The notes below the pieces were generated by a model, which was given only the letters and a program-made list of their open reading frames with translations, made no database searches and had not been told where the DNA came from. The translations under genes were made by a program, and so were the position numbers. From contig RDZH01000004.1 in NCBI GenBank assembly GCA_004293935.1, positions 1-36,681 on the forward strand: DNA of 36,681 bases, in the 5' to 3' direction. Below are positions 19,771 to 28,338 of the stretch, one piece after another. The stretch's first letter is position 1, and each line of letters begins with the position of its first letter. The stretch comes from Alphaproteobacteria bacterium. Its GTDB lineage: Bacteria > Pseudomonadota > Alphaproteobacteria > Rickettsiales > UBA998.

Positions 19771-20475
19771 TTATACAGTAATATTTTTGAATTCTCGCGC
19801 AACAAGATAAGTTTCCGGCGATTCCTTACGGCTTGATTGTGGCTTAAAATGACTCACATGCTTAAAGCGTTTTTTGAGATCCTGCAATAAGCTATGTTCT
19901 GCCCCACCTTGACGTACTTTGCAAATAAATGTGCCACCTTCCATTAAGGTCTCACACGCGAAAGCATAGGCTAATTCGCACAACGCCACAATGCGTATGT
20001 GATCCGTTGCTGCATGTCCTGTGGTATTAGGAGCCATATCCGAAAGCACAACATGTACTTTACCTTGCAACAAGGCATGAATACGCTCAACAGTACCCTC
20101 ATCTTCAATATCGCACTGCAAACAATGCACACCTTTAATCGGCGACATATCCAACACATCAAGAGCAACCACATGAGGATTATCTGCCTGCGATCCTACT
20201 GCACGTGCTGCTACTTGCGACCACCCCCCCGGTGCCGCACCAAGATCAACAACACGGTATCCATGCTTAAAAATGCGATATTTTTCATCAAGTTCAAGAA
20301 TTTTATAGGCAGCTCTGGAGGCATAGCCATCACGTTTGGCTTGCTGCACATACGGATCATTCAGTTGCCGTTGCAACCACAAGGTAGAAGACGTGCTACG
20401 TTTTTTTGCCGTTTTGACGCGCACCGTCAAATCACGACGACCAGCAAAAGGAGAGGAAGATTTTTTCTTGTTCAT
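19771..20475 (-). CDS. rlmE: 23S rRNA 2'-O-ribose U2552 methyltransferase RlmE (FtsJ)
   Basis: RlmE methylates U2552 in the A-loop of 23S rRNA late in 50S assembly. The SAM site VVDLGAAPGGWSQVA and the K-D-K-E tetrad are present: K58 (SRAAYK), D146 (VLSDMAPNTTGH), K186 (FICKVRQGG) and E221 (ESPETYLVA). The ATG at 20475 gives 234 residues with a short basic N-terminal tail (MNKKKSSSPFAGRR). An upstream GTG (20511) would add 12 residues with no good ribosome-binding site. The divergent toxin-antitoxin promoter lies 90 bp upstream. Confidence 0.96.
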   Translation of the reverse strand: MNKKKSSSPFAGRRDLTVRVKTAKKRSTSSTLWLQRQLNDPYVQQAKRDGYASRAAYKILELDEKYRIFKHGYRVVDLGAAPGGWSQVAARAVGSQADNPHVVALDVLDMSPIKGVHCLQCDIEDEGTVERIHALLQGKVHVVLSDMAPNTTGHAATDHIRIVALCELAYAFACETLMEGGTFICKVRQGGAEHSLLQDLKKRFKHVSHFKPQSSRKESPETYLVAREFKNITV

Positions 20476-20564
20476 TGTAATGGCTGCGCACACATCAGGA
20501 TGTTGCGTCACGGTAAGTTCTAAACTTTATATATCAGTTGAGGAACATAATCGCAACTATTATC

Positions 20565-20593
20565 TTGTAAAGACAATGTATTTACGTTATAAT
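20565..20593 (+). promoter_or_regulatory. Promoter and candidate operator of the toxin-antitoxin pair
   Basis: The -35 TTGTAA (20565-20570) and perfect -10 TATAAT (20588-20593) are separated by 17 bp. Overlapping them are symmetrical motifs: TTGT-AAAG-ACAA, GTAAA...TTTAC, and a direct repeat of ATGTATT on either side of the -10. Such sites fit binding by the antitoxin, as is usual in autoregulated toxin-antitoxin operons. Confidence 0.7.
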
Positions 20594-20617
20594 GTATTAC
20601 TAAAGAGGGAGAAGATT

Positions 20618-20896
20618 ATGTTATCGCATGGTGCAGCCAAAGATGCTCTCATTAATATGAGAATTCATAGCGGGATGCGTGATTTTATTGATCGTGCAGC
20701 GCAGGTTTCGGGCAAAGATAGATCAGATTTTATGCTGGAAGCCGCCTATGAGAAAGCCGAGGAAGTGCTATTGAATAGAACAACGTTCATTCTTTCAGAT
20801 GAGCAATGGGATGCGTTCAATGCGCTATTAGATAATCCGCCTCAACCAAATGATAAATTACGCACATTGCTTGCAACGCCAGCCCCTTGGGAATAA
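20618..20896 (+). CDS. tacA: DUF1778 (TacA-type) ribbon-helix-helix antitoxin
   Basis: The 92-residue protein starts at ATG 20618, six bases after GGGAG; the longer upstream frame is not coding. The N-terminal half (INMRIHSGMRDFIDRAAQVSGKDRSDFMLEAAYEKAEEVL) is the ribbon-helix-helix DNA-binding part of DUF1778 antitoxins. The C-terminal tail FILSDEQWDAFNALLDNPPQPNDKLRTLL is the segment that wraps and neutralises the cognate GNAT toxin. It directly abuts the toxin gene and should repress the operon with it. Confidence 0.93.
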   Translation: MLSHGAAKDALINMRIHSGMRDFIDRAAQVSGKDRSDFMLEAAYEKAEEVLLNRTTFILSDEQWDAFNALLDNPPQPNDKLRTLLATPAPWE

Positions 20897-21406
20897 ATGA
20901 TACATCTTATCCCTCCGTGTGCTTTAACAGAACATCATGTGCTTGAAGGTTTTTCATCAGGAGTATCCAGTCTGGATCATTGGTTAGTCCATAAGGCAAG
21001 GAAAAACGAATATAATCGTGCATCACGCACCTATGTATTATGTGACCATGAGCGTGTTATAGGGTATTATGCCTTGGCAACAGGGGCTATTTTAGCACAT
21101 CATGCACCAAACAAGATAACACGGAATATGCCAAACCCTATTCCCGTGATGGTTCTTGGACGGTTAGCCATAGACCAGCACTATCAAGGCAAAGGTTTAG
21201 GTGATGCACTGCTCCGAGATGCGATATTACGTGTGTTGCAGGCTGCGGATATTGCAGGCATTAAAGCAATAATCGTACATGCTTTGTCAGAACGCGCCAA
21301 GCAATTTTATGAAGATAGAAGTTTCATTCCTTCACCTGCCGATCCGATGACATTGGTACTGCCACTCACTATAGCGCGTCACGATAGGTTAGGTACGTTG
21401 ATATAA
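20897..21406 (+). CDS. tacT: GNAT acetyltransferase toxin, TacT family
   Basis: TacT-type toxins acetylate the amino group of aminoacyl-tRNAs and so block translation. The 169-residue protein begins LIPPCALTEHHVLEGFSSGVSSLDHWL, the family opening. It has the acetyl-CoA loop QGKGLG (97-102) following VMVLGRLAIDQHY, and the catalytic-region Tyr138 in AKQFYEDRSF, then the closing FIPSPADPMTLVLPL. Its ATG follows the antitoxin TAA with no gap, indicating translational coupling. All visible motifs are intact, so it is likely active. Its specific aminoacyl-tRNA target cannot be predicted. Confidence 0.94.
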   Translation: MIHLIPPCALTEHHVLEGFSSGVSSLDHWLVHKARKNEYNRASRTYVLCDHERVIGYYALATGAILAHHAPNKITRNMPNPIPVMVLGRLAIDQHYQGKGLGDALLRDAILRVLQAADIAGIKAIIVHALSERAKQFYEDRSFIPSPADPMTLVLPLTIARHDRLGTLI

Positions 21407-21423
21407 GCGTACCTAACCTATCG
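21382..21423 (+). terminator. 16-bp perfect hairpin over the toxin stop codon
   Basis: CGATAGGTTAGGTACG (21382-21397) and its exact reverse complement (21408-21423) flank a 10-nt loop that contains most of the toxin stop codon. The stem covers the last codons of the toxin. There is no T-run after it, so it may act as an mRNA 3' stabiliser or a factor-dependent terminator rather than a classic intrinsic one. The following gap to 21587 shows no gene. Confidence 0.6.
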
Positions 21424-21587
21424 AAACGTTCTATAGTATTACGCCCTAGTGAGGCTTATCGTCAAAGCACTATGACATTATTGTAATGTATCTCATCCTG
21501 TGATAATTCTATGCTTAAGTAGTTGGGGACTAAACAGTTACATAGCCCATCTACATCTAATCATTAACATAGACGAGACGTAATTTT

Positions 21588-23597
21588 ATGCAGACTATTT
21601 TTTCTTACCCGCAAGAAATCTGGGGAACATCTAATCATGACAGTATCGAAGGAGGTGCTTTGCGCGATCTCTTAGGCGGCAATGAAGGCAATGATACCAT
21701 CCGTGGCAAAGGTGATCATGATACTATTTGGGGATGGACGGGCAATGACCTCCTATTTGGTGATGACGGAAACGACATAGTAGGCGGTGATCAAGGTGAT
21801 GATAGTGTGCATGGCGGTTCTGGGAACGATCAATTATGGGGTTGGGATGGCAACGACCTTCTTCAAGGCGATAGCGGTAATGATACATTAGGGGGCGATC
21901 ATGGTAATGATACGCTGGAAGGTGGCGAAGGCAGTGATATGTTGTATGGGGGCGAGGGCAAAGATCGTCTTATAGGCAATGGCTATGATCTATTAACAGG
22001 GGACGCAGGCAATGACCGTCTGGATGCCTCTGCTGGCGATGGCTATAATAGCTTAATGGGCGGAGAAGGTGCGGATCGTCTATTTGGTACAACCTATGAT
22101 GTCATGCATGGCGGTGATGGCGATGATTATCTTGTCTCATTCGGCGCAGGATATAACAGTTTGCACGGCGATGATGGGCATGATGTATTGCGCAGTAATG
22201 CTGATTATGATTATCTTGATGGCGGTAACGGTGATGATATATTTCACCTTTCAGGCGTGCATAGCACCGTGATAGGCGGAAGCGGAGACGATATACTCTA
22301 TCTAAAAGGGATACGATCTGACTATCAATTTCAGGAGCTAAACGGGATTACCACCTTGATTGCAGGAGACGAAACACACGTCATCACCGATGTAGAGCGT
22401 TTTATCTTTAGCGATGATACCCATACTGATCGCTTCGGCACGACTATTCCGACTACCTCTGATGCATCAGATAACATGGTTATTCATTGGATAAGCGCGG
22501 GATTAAACTGTATCAGCGATACCATCACGAACCCGCTTTATGCCACCCGCGCCCTTGCCATACAAAGCCTTGCAATGCGTGATGCCGTTATGGGAATGGA
22601 TGATTTATCCGCAAAAAATGCAGCAGCAGCGCAAGCCGCCCATGATGTTCTGGCTGAGCTTTTTCCCGCTATACGTGCTAACATTGCAGAGGAATTGCAG
22701 CAATCTTTATCACGCATAAGCGATGGCACGGCAAAAACAGAAGGGATTGCCTATGGATCATCAGTTGCAGCAACATTGCTCGCACAGCGCGCAACAGATG
22801 GATGGGATGCGGTTGTTCCATGGGAAGCAGGCGATGAGGTAGGATATTGGCAACCCACTCCGCCCGCATTTCGCGCACCGCTTGCACCACATTGGGGGGA
22901 CGTGCAACCCTTTGTGCTTGATCGTGGTGATCAGTTTCGTCCAGATGGATTTCCTGCATGGGATAGCCCCGAATATGCGGTGGAATTTAACGAAGTGAAG
23001 GATTTAGGGCGAGTGGATTCTTTAATCCGTACCGCAGATCAGACAGAAATAGCACGTTTTTGGGCGGATGGACCGGGAACTCACACACCGGGCGGACATT
23101 GGAATGCCATTACTGCTGAGCTATTAGCGCAAGATCGCACCAGCATTGATAATGCAGCGAATATCTTTGCAACCCTCAATGTTGCCCTTGCTGATGCAGG
23201 AATTGCCGCATGGGATGCAAAATATACCTATGATTCTTGGCGACCCGTTACCGCCATTGCGCGTGCTGCTGAAGATGGCAATCCGCTAACAGAAGCAGAT
23301 GCTAGTTGGATGCCATTAATCATCACACCACCTTTTCCTGAATATGTCTCGGGGCATAGTACGTTCAGTGCTACCGCTGCCACGATATTAACGGAATTGC
23401 TCGGAGCTGTATCTTTTCAAAGCCAAAGTATGGGCTTACTCGGAGTCACACGGGAATTTGAGCATTTCATGGATGCAGCAAGCGAAGCGGGTATGAGCCG
23501 TATTTATGGTGGCATTCATTTCCAAAGCGGCAATCTCGATGGGCAGGAATTGGGACACAACATTGGCGCAATGGCACTAGAGCTGGAATGGGTATAA
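21588..23597 (+). CDS. RTX calcium-binding repeat protein fused to a vanadium-dependent haloperoxidase domain
   Basis: Residues 15-240 are glycine/aspartate-rich nonapeptides of the GGxGxDxL type (such as GGEGSDMLYGGEGKDRLIG), which bind Ca2+ in a beta-roll; 241-280 resemble the usual cap (VERFIFSDDT). Residues about 295-669 form a helical PAP2/haloperoxidase-like domain. The phosphatase motif set is complete: K545-x6-R552-P553, S588-G589-H590 (EYVSGHSTF) and S637-R638-x5-H644 (SRIYGGIHF), the vanadate-binding His. Such enzymes oxidise halides with H2O2, and related ones are acid phosphatases. There is no N-terminal signal peptide, and the RTX block is N-terminal, whereas type I-secreted RTX proteins usually carry repeats and signal at the C-terminus. 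No secretion genes are near. Only a weak GAG precedes the ATG. Confidence 0.9.
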   Translation: MQTIFSYPQEIWGTSNHDSIEGGALRDLLGGNEGNDTIRGKGDHDTIWGWTGNDLLFGDDGNDIVGGDQGDDSVHGGSGNDQLWGWDGNDLLQGDSGNDTLGGDHGNDTLEGGEGSDMLYGGEGKDRLIGNGYDLLTGDAGNDRLDASAGDGYNSLMGGEGADRLFGTTYDVMHGGDGDDYLVSFGAGYNSLHGDDGHDVLRSNADYDYLDGGNGDDIFHLSGVHSTVIGGSGDDILYLKGIRSDYQFQELNGITTLIAGDETHVITDVERFIFSDDTHTDRFGTTIPTTSDASDNMVIHWISAGLNCISDTITNPLYATRALAIQSLAMRDAVMGMDDLSAKNAAAAQAAHDVLAELFPAIRANIAEELQQSLSRISDGTAKTEGIAYGSSVAATLLAQRATDGWDAVVPWEAGDEVGYWQPTPPAFRAPLAPHWGDVQPFVLDRGDQFRPDGFPAWDSPEYAVEFNEVKDLGRVDSLIRTADQTEIARFWADGPGTHTPGGHWNAITAELLAQDRTSIDNAANIFATLNVALADAGIAAWDAKYTYDSWRPVTAIARAAEDGNPLTEADASWMPLIITPPFPEYVSGHSTFSATAATILTELLGAVSFQSQSMGLLGVTREFEHFMDAASEAGMSRIYGGIHFQSGNLDGQELGHNIGAMALELEWV

Positions 23598-23623
23598 GAA
23601 GGCTGCCCCGAATCTTATCATGC

Positions 23624-23659
23624 TATACTCATCGTACATGGAGATGTGCGATGAGTATA
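23624..23659. terminator. 15-bp stem-loop between convergent genes (bidirectional terminator candidate)
   Basis: TATACTCATCGTACA (23624-23638) pairs with TGTGCGATGAGTATA (23645-23659) with one wobble pair and a 6-nt loop. It lies between the convergent haloperoxidase and OmpW genes. No strong T-run follows on either strand. Confidence 0.6.
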
Positions 23660-23675
23660 CGTCATGCTCTATAGA

Positions 23676-24344
23676 TTAAAAACGGTACGCGATACCCGTA
23701 CCAATCACCCATGGATCAATATCAACATTAGCGCGTACTGCACCACCATTGACTTTGGCATCTACGCTATGGAATAATTTCTTAACATCAAAGTTCCACG
23801 ACCAATTCTCACTAATCCCAATATCAATACCTGCTTGCAACGCATAAGAGATACCGTTCTCATATTTAATATCGTTGACAACAGGCCCTGCATCATCATT
23901 ATACCAAAATACATAGCCCAATCCCGCTCCAGCATAAGGGCGGAATTGACCATGCGGATTAAAATGATATTGCGCTGTGAGGGTCGGTGGCAATGCCCAA
24001 ACACTTCCAAGATCTAAGTCTCCAAGTGCCGTATTTTTTGCACTCACATCATGTTTTGTGGTCGCAGCAATCAATTCAGCCGCGATATGATCCGTGAAGA
24101 AATAGGTGAAATCAACTTCAGGCGCAACGCGAAAATCCGCATCAATCGATCCACCAATCGTTGTAGAACTATTATCTTCAGGGAGTACATCGATCAGGCG
24201 CGCACGCACCATAAAGCGTTCTTTAGCATCCCATTCCAACCCATCAACGGTACGTGCGCTGGGGTGAATTTCTTGTGCCATAAGTGAAGAAGAAAGCATA
24301 GCAGTTGCCAATGATAGCGCAACGCCACAGAAACGATAAAACAT
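23676..24344 (-). CDS. OmpW-family outer-membrane beta-barrel protein
   Basis: The 222-residue precursor has a signal peptide with hydrophobic core VALSLATAMLSSSL and a cleavage site after LMA (mature QEIHPSA). OmpW signatures follow: PEVDFTYFFTDHIAAELIAATTKHDV, LPPTLTAQYHFNPHGQFRPYAGAGLGYVFWYND and a C-terminal barrel strand ending VIGTGIAYRF with terminal Phe. OmpW proteins are eight-stranded barrels with a hydrophobic channel for small nonpolar solutes. The start has AGGAG seven bases upstream. The 243-bp gap to argD holds both divergent promoters, with no further gene. Confidence 0.93.
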   Translation of the reverse strand: MFYRFCGVALSLATAMLSSSLMAQEIHPSARTVDGLEWDAKERFMVRARLIDVLPEDNSSTTIGGSIDADFRVAPEVDFTYFFTDHIAAELIAATTKHDVSAKNTALGDLDLGSVWALPPTLTAQYHFNPHGQFRPYAGAGLGYVFWYNDDAGPVVNDIKYENGISYALQAGIDIGISENWSWNFDVKKLFHSVDAKVNGGAVRANVDIDPWVIGTGIAYRF

Positions 24345-24587
24345 AATAAAACTCCTAAAACAAAAATAAGAGCGTGCATCATTCCCGCATTTTTCTTCTT
24401 ATGCATTGATAAAAATCAAAAACGCTTCCAACCATGATATTTTTATTATTTCTGCTTCATTTGCACCACGCCCCTTCTCCCCATCTCCGCAATGCAGCAT
24501 TTTTTTTCATCTATTTGCATCAAAAAAAGCTGGACTTTTTGCATAAATCCTATCACTCTTGCAACTTCATTCTTTGGTGCTTTTATT

Positions 24588-25841
24588 ATGACACATTATC
24601 CTCTTACTACCCCCTCTGGTGCAGCGTCGAAACAATTAATTGAACGCGGCAAACAATTCTGGACGCAAAATTACGCTCCCCGTTCCATGATTTTGGATCA
24701 TGGCAAAGGATCAGTTGTATGGGACAAAGATGGCAATGATTATATTGATTTAGGTTCGGGGATTGCTGTATGCTCACTGGGGCATCAAGAGCCGGATTTA
24801 GTCGCTGCACTTGAACAACAGGCACGCAAATTATGGCATACAAGCAACATATTTTATACAGAACCTCCGATTGAATTAGCAGAAAAATTGGTGAACCTTA
24901 CTCCCTTTGCTAAGCGGGTATATTTTTGTAATTCAGGGGCAGAAGCCAATGAAGCTGCAATAAAAATCATTAGAAAATGGGCAGCAAACCAAGGGCGATC
25001 ACCGCACGAACGCGAAATTATTAGCTTCACAGGATCATTCCATGGGCGCACCGTTGCCTCTGTGACAGCAACCGCACAACCAAAATATCATGAAGGGTTT
25101 GAACCGCTTCCTGCTGGATTCACCTATTGCGATCCATTTAATGATCTTGAAGCACTGGAAAAACTCATCACCCCTAAAACCGCTGCTATTATATTAGAAC
25201 CTATCCAAGGAGAAGGCGGCATTATCCCTGCCAAGCGCGATTTTTTACGTGGGGTGCGTGCTTTGTGCGATAAGCATAATATCTTGCTGGTAGTCGATGA
25301 AATTCAATGTGGCATGGGGCGCACAGGTATCTTATTTGCGCATACCTATGCAGAAGATTTGCGCCCCGATATGATGACACTTGCCAAAGCCCTAGGATGT
25401 GGCGTGCCGATTGGGGCAACCTTAGTTGGTGAAAAATTGGAGCATATCTTGCAAGTAGGCACACATGGTTCAACCTATGGCGGCAATCCGATAATGTGCG
25501 CGGTAGCATCCGTGGCACTGGACAAACTCGCATCCCCTATGCTGATGATGAATGTGCAGCAACGTTCACAGGAAATCTTTCAACGCTTTGCGAAGATGAA
25601 TGAACGCCTTGGCATGTTCCGTGAAATACGTGGTCGTGGACTCATGATCGGCGCGGAGCTTATCCCTGCCTTGCATAATAAAGCGGCTGCCATCTCAGAA
25701 CATGCACGCACCTATGGTGTACTCGTTCTTGTCGCAGGACCAAACGTTTTGCGCTTGCTTCCGCCATTAAACATCACCAAAACAGAACTTGATACAGGCA
25801 TGGCACGCTTAGAAGAAGCCTTGGCATCCTACGTATATTAA
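24588..25841 (+). CDS. argD: Acetylornithine/succinyldiaminopimelate aminotransferase
   Basis: A class III PLP-dependent aminotransferase that transaminates N-acetylornithine (arginine pathway) and often N-succinyl-DAP (lysine pathway). Key parts in the 417-residue protein are NSGAEANEAAIKI (115-127), FTGSFHGRT, the VVDEIQCGMGRTG strand with the cofactor Asp and the PLP lysine K267 in LAKALGCGVPIGA; HGSTYGGNP follows. ATG 24588 is chosen by comparison with family N-termini; the longer frame from 24492 adds 32 residues of unrelated sequence. No ribosome-binding site is clear. No other arg or dap genes lie here, so which pathway it serves is open. Confidence 0.95.
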   Translation: MTHYPLTTPSGAASKQLIERGKQFWTQNYAPRSMILDHGKGSVVWDKDGNDYIDLGSGIAVCSLGHQEPDLVAALEQQARKLWHTSNIFYTEPPIELAEKLVNLTPFAKRVYFCNSGAEANEAAIKIIRKWAANQGRSPHEREIISFTGSFHGRTVASVTATAQPKYHEGFEPLPAGFTYCDPFNDLEALEKLITPKTAAIILEPIQGEGGIIPAKRDFLRGVRALCDKHNILLVVDEIQCGMGRTGILFAHTYAEDLRPDMMTLAKALGCGVPIGATLVGEKLEHILQVGTHGSTYGGNPIMCAVASVALDKLASPMLMMNVQQRSQEIFQRFAKMNERLGMFREIRGRGLMIGAELIPALHNKAAAISEHARTYGVLVLVAGPNVLRLLPPLNITKTELDTGMARLEEALASYVY

Positions 25842-25844
25842 ATA

Positions 25845-27200
25845 CTAATGCGGCAATGGCCATGGCTTAATGCCCAACAGATCAGCGAGTTTTGCATAGC
25901 TTTGTTCGATATTGGTATGATCACGGCGATCTTGCGCAAGGAATTTTTCAAGCGGTTGAAAATAGTGAATCGCCCGATCGACATCCGCATCCGTTCCCTT
26001 GCGGTATGCCCCTAGGCGTATCATCTCTGCCATATCTTCATAGGTGGAAAGCAAACCTCGTGCCATCGTAACTAAGGCATTTTCCGATGCAATGTTGCAA
26101 TCAGGCATGGTACGCGACACACTACGTAATATATTGATCGCAGGATAACGCCCCCGTTCCGCAATTTTACGATCCATGATAATATGCCCATCCAAAATAC
26201 CGCGTACCGTATCTGAAATAGGTTCATTCGTATCATCGCCTTCTACCAATACGGTGAAATAGCCCGTGATTGACCCCGTGCCTTTACGCCCCGGCCCTGC
26301 ACGTTCCAGAAGACGAGGCAATTCAGAAAATACCGTCGGTGTATAGCCTTTCGTGGTTGGAGGCTCACCAACAGAAAGCCCAATTTCACGTTGCGCCATC
26401 GCAAAACGCGTCACGCTATCCATCAAACACAACACATGCTCACTGGCATTAGAGAAATATTCCGCTAACGCCATCGTCATATACGCAGCTTCACGGCGCA
26501 TCAATGCCGATTCACTGGAGGTTGCCACCACCACAACAGAACGCGCTAAACCTTCTTCACCCAAATCATCTTCAATAAATTCCTGCACCTCACGTCCACG
26601 CTCACCGATAAGCCCTATCACATTGACGCTTGCCTGAGAGTAACGCGCTAACATCGACATAAGGATAGATTTCCCTACCCCCGATCCTGCAAAAATCCCC
26701 AAACGCTGCCCTTTGCACGTGGTGAGGAACGTATTAATCGCCCGCACTCCCATATCCATTTTGCCCCCTACCCTATCACGCAAATGTGCGGGCGGTGGAC
26801 ATCCGCGAATAGGGCAAGGCATCACTCCTTTTGGAAGCGGTCCTTTACCATCCAACGGCTCACCAAACGCATTGACAACACGCCCAAGCCATGCATGAGT
26901 GGGGTACACCATCGGTGCTGCCTGCTGCACTACTACCTTAGACCCCGGACCAATGCCATCAATCGGATCAAACGGCATCAATAATGCTGTTTCATTATGA
27001 AAGCCGACAACCTCCGCATGAAGCATCCCGCTATCTTCTGGAGAATGTTTGCGCCGTTCAATCATACATCGATCACCGATCTTCAGCACAGAACTAAGCC
27101 CCTTGCAGGTGATAACTAAGCCTCGCACCGCATCCACACTCCCCGTGAAGCGTGTGGCGGATACATCATGTAGCATATCAAGATAGGATTGTAGTGTCAT
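25845..27200 (-). CDS. fliI: Flagellum-specific export ATPase FliI
   Basis: FliI is the cytoplasmic ATPase that, with FliH and FliJ, helps feed substrates into the flagellar type III export gate. The 451-residue protein shows an F1-beta-like core: Walker A AGSGVGKS (171-178), GERGREVQEFIEDDLGEEGLARSVVVVATS, Walker B VLCLMD (256-261) and the C-terminal ERGRYPAINILRSVSRTMP. This fits FliI better than virulence SctN ATPases. It stands alone here with no fliH or fliJ next to it. It is divergent from ctrA, the regulator known to control flagellar genes in Alphaproteobacteria. It implies that flagellar genes exist elsewhere, or that it is a relic. Confidence 0.93.
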   Translation of the reverse strand: MTLQSYLDMLHDVSATRFTGSVDAVRGLVITCKGLSSVLKIGDRCMIERRKHSPEDSGMLHAEVVGFHNETALLMPFDPIDGIGPGSKVVVQQAAPMVYPTHAWLGRVVNAFGEPLDGKGPLPKGVMPCPIRGCPPPAHLRDRVGGKMDMGVRAINTFLTTCKGQRLGIFAGSGVGKSILMSMLARYSQASVNVIGLIGERGREVQEFIEDDLGEEGLARSVVVVATSSESALMRREAAYMTMALAEYFSNASEHVLCLMDSVTRFAMAQREIGLSVGEPPTTKGYTPTVFSELPRLLERAGPGRKGTGSITGYFTVLVEGDDTNEPISDTVRGILDGHIIMDRKIAERGRYPAINILRSVSRTMPDCNIASENALVTMARGLLSTYEDMAEMIRLGAYRKGTDADVDRAIHYFQPLEKFLAQDRRDHTNIEQSYAKLADLLGIKPWPLPH

Positions 27201-27508
27201 ACTGGGTTCTCCTAGGCAATATCATATGATAGCAAATATTGCACCAATCGCGGTTCAATGCACCATAAATGTGGTTAATTCCACACTAAATGAAAAAATT
27301 AATAAAAGTCGTTGCAAAGAATTAACATAAAGGCTATTATAAATGCTGGAAATATGTTTCAATATGTTCTATATCATGCAATCATTGTTGGAATGCACCT
27401 GAGAGTTTTTTTACTACCTTGTTTTTATCTCGATAAAAAGTTACTAAAGCGGACTCTAAGGTATATTTCTCTATTATACACACCATCTATTAAGAGGATA
27501 AGTCCGTT
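27201..27508. promoter_or_regulatory. Divergent fliI-ctrA regulatory region
   Basis: A 308-bp AT-rich gap. It contains TTAATTCCACACTAA (27275-27289), one base off the CtrA consensus TTAA-N7-TTAA, embedded in TGTGG-TTAATT-CCACA (27272-27287). Closer to ctrA, CGGACT (27450-27455) can pair with AGTCCG (27501-27506), enclosing the likely ribosome-binding site AGAGG (27493-27497). No well-spaced -35/-10 pair is clear. No convincing gene lies in the gap. Confidence 0.45.
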
Positions 27509-28231
27509 ATGCGCGTATTATTAGTTGAAGATGATGCATCCACAGCCAAAGCCATTGAGCTTTCGCTTGCATCTGAGGGGATCATTTGCGACACAACCGA
27601 ACTAGGAGAAGAAGGCCTAGAAATTGGTCGTATTTATGATTATGATATCATTATTTTAGATTTAATGTTGCCCGACATTGATGGATACGAAGTATTGCGT
27701 CGTTTTCGTGCAGCAAAAATCACCACGCCGATTCTCATTCTCTCTGGTCTTTCTGGTCCAGATCAGAAAATTAAAGGTCTGGGATATGGCGCAGATGATT
27801 ATCTGACGAAGCCATTCAACAAAGGTGAGCTTATCGCACGTATTCAAGCGATTGTTCGTCGTTCTAAAGGTCATTCTGAATCCATCATCCGCACAGGAAA
27901 ATTGGTGGTTAATTTGGATACACGATCCGTTGAAGTGGATAGCAAGGCAGTGCATCTCACCAGCAAAGAATATGCTATTCTTGAGTTGCTTTCATTGCGC
28001 AAAGGTTCAACCCTCACCAAAGAAATGTTCCTCAATCACCTTTATGGTGGCATTGATGAGCCTGAGCTGAAAATCATTGACGTATTTGTGTGCAAATTGC
28101 GCAAAAAACTCTCTGATGCTTCTGGTGGTGATAATTATATCGAAACTGTATGGGGACGTGGCTATGTACTGAAAGAGCCAGAATTAGCTCCAACAGTGGA
28201 TGTATCCACAAAAGCCACAGAAGGCGTATAA
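27509..28231 (+). CDS. ctrA: Cell-cycle response regulator CtrA
   Basis: CtrA is the OmpR-family master regulator of the alphaproteobacterial cell cycle; in Caulobacter it silences the replication origin and activates flagellar and division genes. The receiver domain has the acidic pocket (VEDD), phospho-acceptor D51 ([10 protein letters not shown]) and the TKPF switch Lys. The C-terminal winged helix contains [32 protein letters not shown] and [16 protein letters not shown], almost identical to the Caulobacter protein from memory. After [11 protein letters not shown] the tail is longer and ends KATEGV, not in the Ala-Ala that serves ClpXP proteolysis in Caulobacter. An intrinsic terminator follows. 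Confidence 0.98.
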   Translation: MRVLLVEDDASTAKAIELSLASEGIICDTTELGEEGLEIGRIYDYDIIILDLMLPDIDGYEVLRRFRAAKITTPILILSGLSGPDQKIKGLGYGADDYLTKPFNKGELIARIQAIVRRSKGHSESIIRTGKLVVNLDTRSVEVDSKAVHLTSKEYAILELLSLRKGSTLTKEMFLNHLYGGIDEPELKIIDVFVCKLRKKLSDASGGDNYIETVWGRGYVLKEPELAPTVDVSTKATEGV

Positions 28232-28256
28232 AATCATCCTATGTATGCTTAATGGG

Positions 28257-28291
28257 AAGGGGAAGGCTTGAAGTCTTCCCCTTTTTCTTTT
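28257..28291 (+). terminator. Intrinsic terminator after ctrA
   Basis: AAGGGGAAGGCT and AGTCTTCCCCTT pair (12 bp with one G-T) around a TGA loop, followed by a run TTTTTCTTTT partly within the stem end. This is the clearest rho-independent terminator in the window and separates ctrA from sdhC. Confidence 0.9.
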
Positions 28292-28338
28292 AGAAATAAA
28301 TGTATTCGGAGTACTTTAATTTTATCATTACGTCTTTA

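Noticed and set aside
25845-27200. Virulence type III secretion ATPase (SctN) instead of FliI
   Set aside because: Motifs fit the flagellar form better and no secretion-system genes are adjacent.
27312-27524. 70-residue open frame overlapping the ctrA start
   Set aside because: No ribosome-binding site, composition unlike a protein, and it overlaps a well-supported gene start; it lies in the AT-rich regulatory gap.
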